NCBI GenBank assembly: GCA_021613375.1
Contig: CM038711.1
Location: 14,966,576 to 15,030,575 of the forward strand
Source: Megaleporinus macrocephalus
Taxonomy: Eukaryota; Chordata; Actinopteri; Characiformes; Anostomidae
DNA: 64,000 nt
Reading direction: 5' to 3'
Part shown: one piece after another, positions 55,201 to 64,000 of the stretch
Numbering within the stretch: the first letter of the stretch is position 1
Layout: every line of letters starts with the position of its first letter
Program-made: the position numbers and the translations under genes
The notes under the pieces: model-generated
Seen by the model: only the letters and a program-made list of their open reading frames with translations
Database searches by the model: none
What the model was told of the DNA's origin: nothing

Positions 55201-58200
55201 GTCCTTGGTCTTCCTGCTGCAGGGTTTGGAGGGAGTATATTACTTTACTTGAGCTAGCCATTAAATCTTTAAATCAATCAGAACTTGAGGCAGTCTCAAT
55301 CGCGGGGTCATTCGTGTTAATCCTCATAAGGTGGGGGGAGCTTATGTGTGTGGGTGTGTTGGCTACGCCAGGGTTGAGACAACAGGACAGATACAGTACA
55401 TGAAGATTATGTGGGGTAAGGAGCAAATGTTCATGGTACTGTTATGCATCTTATGTAGAGATGGGAGAAAGGTGCCAAATACAGGGCTTCCTCGGGGGTC
55501 CAGGACCTGCTAATTATCTTCTTAGCCTCCAGCACTGGATATGCAGTATGATGCAGCCTATTGGTGGAAAGAGATTGGTGGAAAAAGTGAACTGAACTGA
55601 AGACAAAGGAGGATATATGTAAGAGCTCAGTGTGTGGAAGAGCTCATTATCAAAGAGCATATCCAGAAGAATTGTTGAACCAAACATTTTGCTGCCGTTG
55701 ACACTAGCATCAGCTATGGAAAGACGATTTGCAGTCATTATGGGACCCCCAAATACCAGGAGTATTTTTTGCACACTGGGCGGGAGTTATACTTGCATAA
55801 AACTGGACACTGTTATGATGTTTTCTTATGGTATGGATTTTGACATAGCGTTTTGTAACTGTTGAGCAAGGTAGGACATGTTAGCACAAACCTATCCAAC
55901 ACCTGGAGAAGGAACTTATTAAATATGGCCAAGTAACATCCGAAACCCAGAACTTATAGCCATATGCAGTGTAAAAACTTTGTTTTCCAGAATTGTGTAA
56001 ATGCTAACCCTAGATGTATCCTAGAAGCTTCTACAGCTTTCTTTGAGGGAACCAGGGACCTGCCTTATAAAGCTGTACTTCTGTTTGGCCAATTTTTGTT
56101 TGATCTAACTGTGGATTTTTTTTTTGACAACAGCAAATCCCTTTCACTGGGATATATCACCATAACAAGTTGTAACTGCTATCAGAACAAAAATGCATTG
56201 TAATTTACATTGTGTGTAAATTTTATGATGAATGGACCAAAAGAAAATGGCCAAAATTACTTGGATAAAAATCTTACATTAAAAGTAGTCACTTTTTTGT
56301 ATTTCCTTCTCCTGTAAACTTTTTTAATTTGTTCCAGCAATATTATGCTGCATGTCTGCCCCACTATTTTGAAAAAAATATCTATATTTTTTATTTCTAT
56401 TTCCAATATATTACATTTGAGATGGATCCCTGAACTGAAGCTAATAGAGTGTATGTGCGCATCTACATAATAATATACAGGTTTTAATGCAAAGCGTCTG
56501 ACAGTGCGATAAGGAAAACATGATCATTATTTATGCACCAAAATGAAAATCCTTGGCTAAAAAATGCTAAAAGTTTTTCTATAAACTTTCTAAAATTCTT
56601 CCTAAAACTAGTATGTGCTACTAAATATTTGGCAATGGATCATCCAAAGAAAGGAATTCTAATTTTTATTTGCATGCTGCCACTGGCGTTTGTGAATATT
56701 TTCATTCTTTTTAAAAAAGTGAAGCTACAGATGGCCTTAGCATGTTTTCCTTTCTTTCCTTTTTGCTTTTGTTGCTTTGCTACATTCAGCTAATCAAGTA
56801 TCATGTTCTCAGTTGGCATCAAGCCTGTAATGGAGAAGGGAATAAATCAGTATGTCATGAACAAAGATTCTAAATCTCTCGTCTAATATCCCTTATAGAA
56901 ACAGTTCCACCCATTTTGACTCTGCTGCTCCACACAGTATTTGAAAGTGCCAAGGTTGACCGACACAAGAAGATTGTATTACCATTCAAATTCTTCTTAA
57001 AAGTCTTAGGCTGAATTAACACTACTAGGCTGAAGTACAATGAGTGCATAATATGTGAGGCAAGTCTAATGTTCTCAGAGCTGAGTGGACACACAGATCA
57101 GATGAACCTGAATTGTCGGCATGCAATCTTAATGAGAACGCTCAGAACATAATTCATATGTTTTTGTTTTCATGGCATATGAACCATTATTCAGCTTTAA
57201 GGTAACAACAGTTTAACATTAAGGACAAAAACAACACGTAATTAATTAATAAAGAGATGAGAGCTGTTCAGAGCTAATTTCTTTGCAATAGAGGCTTGTG
57301 CTGCTGGTTAGTTAGTTTGTTGTTCAAGATGCACATGGCTCATTGTTCACAATGAAACACTAACACGAATGTGAACCATCAAATTAGAAAGTCTGTCTTT
57401 GAGAAAAAAAAGCAAAAAAAAAAAAAGAATCAAGCAATGAAAATCAAGCCTTAGGGAACAGGACGACTTGACCACTAATTACCCAGACAAAAAGACCAAA
57501 CATGGCATAAATTGGTTTAAAATCCCTAATATTTTAACGAACTCATGGCCCAACAGCTATATGTCTTCAGCTGTTTTTCAATTGTATTTTCAGACACAAA
57601 GAGCTACAAGTTAAAACTATTTAAACAGATGGTTGATGCATGACTGGATTTCTAGAGTTGACTCTTGGCTTCTGCTGATTCAAATTTGAATCAAAACAGC
57701 ATCAAAGCTGATGATAAAAGCGTTATAGCAAAGATAAACCACACTAAACATAACATACCTATCAGATTATAGTGATACGACCAGCATGAACCAGTTAACA
57801 ATATTAATCAATGGCCACCACTCAGTCTACGAAATTCCACCTAGCATTCAGGGCGCCCATGTTGACTGGCTACTCCAGTGTTGGCTGGCTGCTACCAATA
57901 ATGGTGCTGATTTTAGCTTTAATGACAACAAAATGTTTGGTTTAACAATTCTTTTTCTGGAAACGCTCTTTGTGGTTTGGTTATGCAATCTTACATAAAT
58001 TAATTGAGATCTTATGCAAGTCTTTGGTTTGAGAGAATTAGTCTTTTCAGTAATCTCTTGAAAAGTTGTTAGGTTTTCAGATTTACAGATGTGCTATGGT
58101 ATATTGTAAAGTTCATGTAAAGCATAGATACAGTTACTAGACACTAAAGCACCAACTGGAGAACGAATTTGCTACAGCGCCACCCTGAGGCAGAACAGTG

Positions 58201-60319
58201 CTGTGTCTGCAGTCAGTTTAGAATATCAAACTGTGGGTGGAAAGGGTAGTTAGCATAATGTAAAAGGTTTATTTTCAGAACCTCCCCAGAATTAAGATTT
58301 TAAGGCATTCAGTGGGGGCACGAGGTTAAGGCTTTTTTTGTTGATGCCAAAAACTCTGTGGCATCAACTCATTAGAAAAATCAGTTTCTTAGTAAATTCG
58401 ACATTGTGTTGGCGTTCATGTGCGCTCATCTGGTAAATATTTCTGACATGACTTGAAGGCACCATCACTGTCAGCATTATCTGTCTTTGTTAGTTCTGCT
58501 AGTTTTTGATTCTTCCTACACTCAGCTGAGTGATGCACTCTAACATGCCCTATTTTGTTAATTGTGTTGAAAGTTAAAATAATGTTTACATTGTTTCCCT
58601 CTTGAGACATCCTAGTTTGTTAGATTTTAATGATTAGGCCGAAAATCGCCTGACTCTGTCTCAATACATATGCAAGAACACACACATTCACACATTTATG
58701 TCAGCAAAAAAGTGCATATATCATCATATGTATTTCAAGAATGAACACTTTCATGAACCAATTTGCATAACCTCTGTGTATCTCTGCACTGGGTACATAG
58801 GCCTATGTGTGAGCGATTGTAAGCATGAAATGATTGCTTGAAGAGATGAGGTATCATGCCTTGGGCAAGCTTCAGGACTGTTTCCTTTTTTCCTTCTTTC
58901 TTTTTGGTTTCAACTTATATAACTCTGTGTGTCTGCCTTGTTTCTTCAAGTGGCTCTCCATGCAGTAAAGTGCTGTGAGCTGTCCCTCAGGTGACTCCTG
59001 GGCATTTGGCAGATGACGCCAGTGTGTGGAGGTCAGTGCAGGGGCGGAACGGAGCTACTTCAAGTGGACACAAAAATTCACAGCTTCAGATTTCCTCAGA
59101 TTTTGTTTTATTGTCTCCTTGCTCTCAAGTATGGGGGCAGATCTGGCGGAGCCGGCATAATTTTTGCTTTAGGAGATCCGGCATGGGGTCCCAGTGGAAC
59201 CAATCATACTGCTTTATTGTGTGTCTCATTCTGAATAAGAAACAACTAATTGTATCAACTCCCCAAGCCCAGCTTCTGGGACAGTGTCCTTTCCACTGTC
59301 ACAGTGATTCAGCATAACGTTGATTTTCCTGACAAAACTGACACACTTGACAGTTTATGTCTAACAAAAGCAAGAATAAAAAAATTGGCAACGAAAACAT
59401 CTACTCTATTTTGGAGCTGTTAGCAGGTCAGAACTAGCTTACCAATTTAGCTGTGGCTAGTAGAGAAAGTGAGGAAACCTCCCAGGATAGCTAGCTACTC
59501 GCTAATCATTAACAGTAAAAGCACAAACTGGAGTTATATTATCTGTGATAAAGCGTGTCCCCACAACTACAAAAAGTAGCCAAGAAAACACCCTTTATGG
59601 GCAGCGTCGGCCGAATGGTCTGGAGCACCAGATAAAAACAGCAGAGAGGCAAAAGTTATTCTGTTAGCCTGTCACCTTCTTATTGCCAGCCACCACAAAA
59701 TATATACAGCGCTGTTGATGTAAAAAAAGGAAGAGAAAAAAATAAATAAATGAACAAGCAAAACAAAAGTAAAAGGCCTTTCAACAGAGGTATAAGGCTA
59801 AGACCAAGCCTGCAAAGTCGTAAGTCCCATCACATTCATTGGCCTACAAAGGCATTACTTCCACCAGCCAGCTTAAGCAAGAAGACCCCCCGTTACCTCT
59901 ATCTTTAGGAGGTATAAATACAGGTTGCCCCTCCTTAGCATATACTAAATTTAATTGCAGGTTAAAACAACATCACAATTATTTACAAAACCACCAAAAA
60001 CATTAAGCACACAGTCTCAGCACAAACAATAGCTATCACTCTAATTAATAGTGAACCTGTATGCGATAATTAATACACATTTTCTCCTTTCAGAAACACT
60101 CTTCCTCCCCTCCCTGTCTACACAGCTTGGACTCACCCAGGTAAGTAAAATGCAGGAGCTACCCCACTGGTACTCTTTTGAGACCCTGAAGGTAAGCATT
60201 AACAGTGGCAACTTGAAAAAGTTAAGTACATATGCACAAATGTCTTTCTGGTAATGTGTAGGGCTAACCTACATCATTACACCATCCAATCCACCTACCA
60301 ACAGTGTACCAAGCTGTCT
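55201..60319. other. long stretch without recognised genes
   Basis: 56205-56250 (TTACATTGTGTGTAAATTTT, ATGATGAATGG) shares a repeat with 63573-63600. 57405-57426 is an A-rich tract. 58960-59320 is somewhat CpG-richer. Frames of 70-108 residues (55514-55774 minus, 55632-55865 plus, 56533-56793 plus, 57786-57998 plus, 58991-59317 plus) show no domain. Gypsy remnants may continue to about 55900 but are not readable. Confidence 0.45.
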
Positions 60320-60730
60320 CTTTTATATATACACCACAAAATATGTGGATACCTGACCATCACACCAATTCTAGGTTGTTGGGCAGCCCGTTCCTAAATC
60401 ATGAGCATTTATCTGGTGTTGACCCTCCTTTTGCAGCTACAACAGCCTTCAATCAATGCCACTTGGCTAGAAATGTACTACATTGGTTGGAGGAGCATAA
60501 CCAAGACTTCCAAGTCTTACCCTGGCCTCGTAATTCCTCAGACTTCAACCCAATTGAGCATCAGTGGGACCACCTCGATCGGCATGTTTGCTCTATAGAT
60601 CTTCCCCAGTGTGGCCTTCAGCCGCTGTGGGATGCACTGCAATCAGCTTGGCTCAAAATACCTGTGACAATATACCAAGACCTAGCTATTGTCCATGCTG
60701 CACACAGCGGTTACTCTAATTATTAGCTGG
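60320..60730 (+). mobile_element. composite Tc1 remnant
   Basis: 60325-60445 (CACCACAAAATATGTGGATA, TTTGCAGCTACAACAGCCTT) is the terminal region of one fish Tc1 family, whose transposase would lie on the minus strand. From about 60465 the plus frame (60304-60726) reads YIGWRSI-like text in one phase and HNQDFQVLPWPRNSSDFNPI in the other, then EHQWDHLDRHVC, the C-terminal catalytic region of a Tc1 transposase on the plus strand with its third acidic residue (NPIE) kept. The two orientations imply a deletion joining both ends of one element, or two elements fused. Not functional. Confidence 0.75.
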
Positions 60731-62644
60731 TGGTAACAGTAATGTGACTTGACTGTGTAAGAGCACAGGTACCAGCTTTAGGCAGGTTCGCACCAAAATA
60801 AGTGGATTTTGCAGCTGAAATGTGAACATGCCTACCTCCAATCCGTTATCAAATGTTTGATAACTACTGTTGAGGCTCTCATATAGGCTATTGCCCCACC
60901 CATGTGTACTTTTCGCAGCCAAAATCAGCAGTTAGTTTACCAAATTCATAACTGGCCAAAAGGCTTTTGGTTTTTCATAGCAGTAATACACACGTCTCTT
61001 TAAAAGACATCTAGGCATCTTCAACAGTTAACATACCCAGAATTATTGATGCCATATTGGTTAAATAATTTCATTTTATGGTTACTTTGGCCTTAGACCA
61101 TTTTTAAACTGGACCTTTTGAGTGGTTTTTCGTGCATTTTTGTCTGGAAACTATAGAAGCAATCAAGCAACCCTGAAGCTAAAGTGGGCCTGAAGTGTGA
61201 TTTTGCACATTGTAAACGGTGTACTGTGCTATAGCCCAAGCTAAAAAAAATGTGTCAGAGATAGCAGCTAAACTCTAGCTAATGAAATCCTCCAAGGAAC
61301 TCTTTCCAACAAGACTAACATTAGTTAGCGCTTCCGTGGCTGGTGTTGGCTAGCTAATTAGCTGTGGCAATGTCCGTCTGTGTCATTTTATTTGTGAAAA
61401 TCAATTATCAAGTCAGCGAAGAGGTGCTGCCACGGTTTCTGAGCTCCATGAACAGTGAAATGAATGAAATGTCATTACATTTATCTTTTACAGTTTAAAT
61501 AGAAATTCCCACGGACTCCCTGCACTTATGCCCTCTGACGTGTCATTCAAAACAATGCTGCTCACCTTCTTTTTCATTTTGGAATTAGGCTCATTTGCTG
61601 GCAAGCTGTAAGGCCTGGTACCAGACAGGGGCAAGGACAACTGATTTAAGATGAACAGCTTGGTAAAGGCTTGCCTGCATTGATTAAATGTTAGCCAAAA
61701 GTTTCCAGCGAATATTATTAAGTTTAGTAGCATTAGGTCATGTTAGGTTCATTTCTAGCACCTTCGTAAAAATTTGTGCTATGAGCTGTTTCTTTCTTTC
61801 TTTTCATTTTTGAAGGACAGATTTTTCTTTAGGAAGCTGAGACGTGATGCTGTACTTGCACTCCTCACTCTAGCTAGATAGTACTATTCAGGCCTGGTTT
61901 GGGGGGAGGACCAAACCATTCAACATAAATACAAAGGGGGGTTGGGCAAAGCAGAGAATGGCTGAATTAGTTTTCCAACATATTCTATAAAATGTTAATA
62001 TGTTTATACTTATCTAATGTATTAACAGCAATTATCTAATGTTCTAATATTTTTTAGGGCCACTGTCAGTTCCACTCATATTTTGGCCCTGAGAATTGTC
62101 ATTTGAGAGTTTCTTGCCTGTGCCAACTGATTGCCAAGTCAGTGAGTACCATCATTCAAGGAATTCTAGCTTATGCAGTGTGTTTAGCGGGGATGCTTTT
62201 GAGCAAATACTAAAGATGTTGCGCTCCTCTGACTATTCAATTTAAAATACACTTAGCTTTAGCTAACATCTCACAAAACCGCTGACCCTAGAGTCTTCAA
62301 AATGTTTAATACATTCCACTCCATGTTGACTTGTAATCAATATACACCTTTTCTCTAATATCAATAGCATAACACTATTATAACATCATCATAACCCTAA
62401 AGCACCAATTGTTAAATAGAGTAATCATACACTAACCCAACACATCACATAGATTCCTCAAAGAAAGCTTACTGAACCCTCACCCACTGTAAGGGTGACC
62501 AGCAGAGGGAGGTGTTTTGCTTTCTGCTCATCACCAGTGAATGCATGTGTCACCGAATCTTCAGCACCTAGGAGAGGTGGCAGGTGGGGGTTGGCGGAAT
62601 CGAGACATGTTTCAATTTGAACTTTCATCATCATGTAATGCTAC
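60731..62644. other. unassigned sequence
   Basis: No gene or repeat recognised; short AT-rich frames only. Confidence 0.5.
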
Positions 62645-62790
62645 AGCAGTGTTTCCCAATCCTGGTACTCTACTTCATTTACACTGCACTCTCCTGTGCT
62701 TTCCTTCCTTAACACATTTCAATCTACTTAAAAACTTGTTGATTAGTTGTTAATCAGACGTAGGACAAACATGCTGTGGAGGTGGAGCCT
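62645..62790. repeat. short dispersed repeat
   Basis: CAGCAGTGTTTCCCAATCCT then GGTACTCTACTTCATTTACA and GTTGATTAGTTGTTAATCAG resemble a fish repeat whose complementary end is at 48197-48335 (GGCCAGGACTGAGAAGCG). Diverged and non-coding. Confidence 0.5.
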
Positions 62791-64000
62791 CTAGGAGCTC
62801 ATGTTTTATTGTCAACCGTTAAGCTGCATCACACTAGGCTTCAACATGAAACGATCTACCAAAAGCCTAAAAGCTGGCTTAAAACACATTTGAGCTAAAG
62901 TTGTACCAGTTGTTAAACTATATATTAAATATAAAGCTTATTATGAATAGATAATTACATTTTTTCCTTCAGTTGTTCAGCTTAATTACTCAGATTTCTT
63001 CACAATGGTGGTAATAAGAGACCAATTGCCATGGTGAATGCAAATATCACAATTTAAACTTACTATCCAATATAACCAGTGAAAATACAAGTCTCTTCTG
63101 AGTTTTATTGTCTGTATTCATAAAACTGACAATGGTAAAGTAATTGTAAGTCTGAGAAAATAAGTGTTTGGTGGAAACTTGCATCTTGCACCAACCTCTC
63201 CACCATAATGGATTAAAAGAAGTGTCTTAAAATGTTGTAGAAAACAAAGTCTCAGGTAGCATATTTATAACCACTTCATTATTAATGTTTTGTGAGATTT
63301 TTATAGGTTATTTGGTAAAAAAAATCAGTGTAGTTCTGCTTTAATATCCCAGCATAATAACCCAATACTAGGCAGCTGATAACTTAAAAACTGTTCATAG
63401 TTACACTGTTGAGATGTTCCCAAATTCATTTAGAGTGAATTGGTTTGACTTGATGGTCAACTGTTAATGATTGCAGGGGTGAAATATTGTCGCTGTCCAA
63501 TAAAAAACATGTATCCCCATTTTTGTTGATTTTGAGTTTTCTTCATCATTTGAACACACCAATGGTTGTCTACATTGTGTGAAAATTTCATGATGAATGG
63601 GAAAATGTTCTGATGGCAATGTTCTGATGTAACAAAGCTTGTGCGGTGGATAGAAAGCAACTGCAGCGACTGACTTGAGGGCTGCATAAGAGATCTGCGA
63701 CCCTAATTGTTTTGCCTTTCAGGTGGGCAGGTTGTTTTGCCTTTCAGAACCTGACAGCACATACAAACTACAAATAAGCTCTTTAGATGCCTGGTTCCCA
63801 TCAGAATCGCTGTGAACACTTCTGACTCATCAAGTTTCTCTACAGCAGAGCACTTCACACCAAACCAGTCTGAATGACTGTTTACATCACAACAACTAAC
63901 CTGTCCAGACGTTTTTAAACGTCGGTGAAGTTCCTCTTTAAATATCCACTTATATGCTATACACCTATACTGTTCTATTAGCGTGGCTTATTTAACATAG
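62791..64000. other. unassigned, with a dispersed-repeat scrap
   Basis: 63570-63600 (TCTACATTGTGTGAAAATTT, CATGATGAATGG) repeats the 56205-56250 words. CAGGTGGGCAGGTTGTTTTGCCTTTCAG near 63720 contains a short local repeat (GTTTTGCCTTTCAG twice, 63709-63722 and 63734-63747). Nothing codes convincingly. Confidence 0.45.

Overview
The window looks like nuclear DNA from a bony fish, probably an otophysan teleost (characin or catfish relatives). This rests on its repeats: many decayed Tc1/mariner elements, L2/Rex-type LINE ends, a hAT element with an intact 8-bp target duplication, a tRNA-derived SINE, long TA and TG microsatellites, and a hairpin-type repeat that I remember as common in otophysans. 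The species call is inference. No intact host protein-coding gene, rRNA gene or functional tRNA gene could be supported. The ordinary reading is a gene-poor intergenic stretch or a very large intron.

Layout. 1-4.2 kb: a possible terminal exon at the extreme left edge, a TA array, an old direct duplication and one copy of an unnamed repeat ('family X'). 4.16-8.35 kb: a SINE with a triplicated head, then a decayed endogenous retrovirus (ERV) with LTR-like DNA, reverse transcriptase, integrase and envelope remnants on the + strand and no recognisable second LTR. 9.8-12.1 kb: a Tc1 element with both inverted ends, a 42-bp minisatellite and an antisense L2-type LINE. 12.7-24.5 kb: several repeat-free, CpG-retaining blocks that could be conserved non-coding elements, mixed with Tc1 fragments and a degenerate GGGCAC-rich array. 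25.4-33 kb: a foldback element, a 254-bp MITE with TA duplication, the hAT element, a deletion-derivative Tc1, a TG array with a 60-bp higher-order period and a LINE 3' end. 33-38.6 kb: mostly featureless AT-rich DNA.

39.1-45.5 kb: a duplicated block built on TTGTCACAA-type words, a coding-like island at 40.6-41.0 kb, then a transposon cluster ending in a Tc1 element inserted into an older repeat. 45.6-54.4 kb: more repeat-free blocks, a MITE, an inverted pair of family X copies 3 kb apart and a CpG-rich block with a good splice-donor word. 54.4-64 kb: a Ty3/gypsy reverse-transcriptase scrap, a composite Tc1 remnant and otherwise featureless DNA.

Nothing here works as a gene system. The protein-like reading frames are almost all decayed transposon or retrovirus coding sequence. 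The items most worth following are the repeat families whose boundaries can be read directly (MITE 28165-28418, foldback 25.5-26.2 kb, family X, the 39-kb duplication) and the few non-repeat islands that could be exons or regulatory elements.
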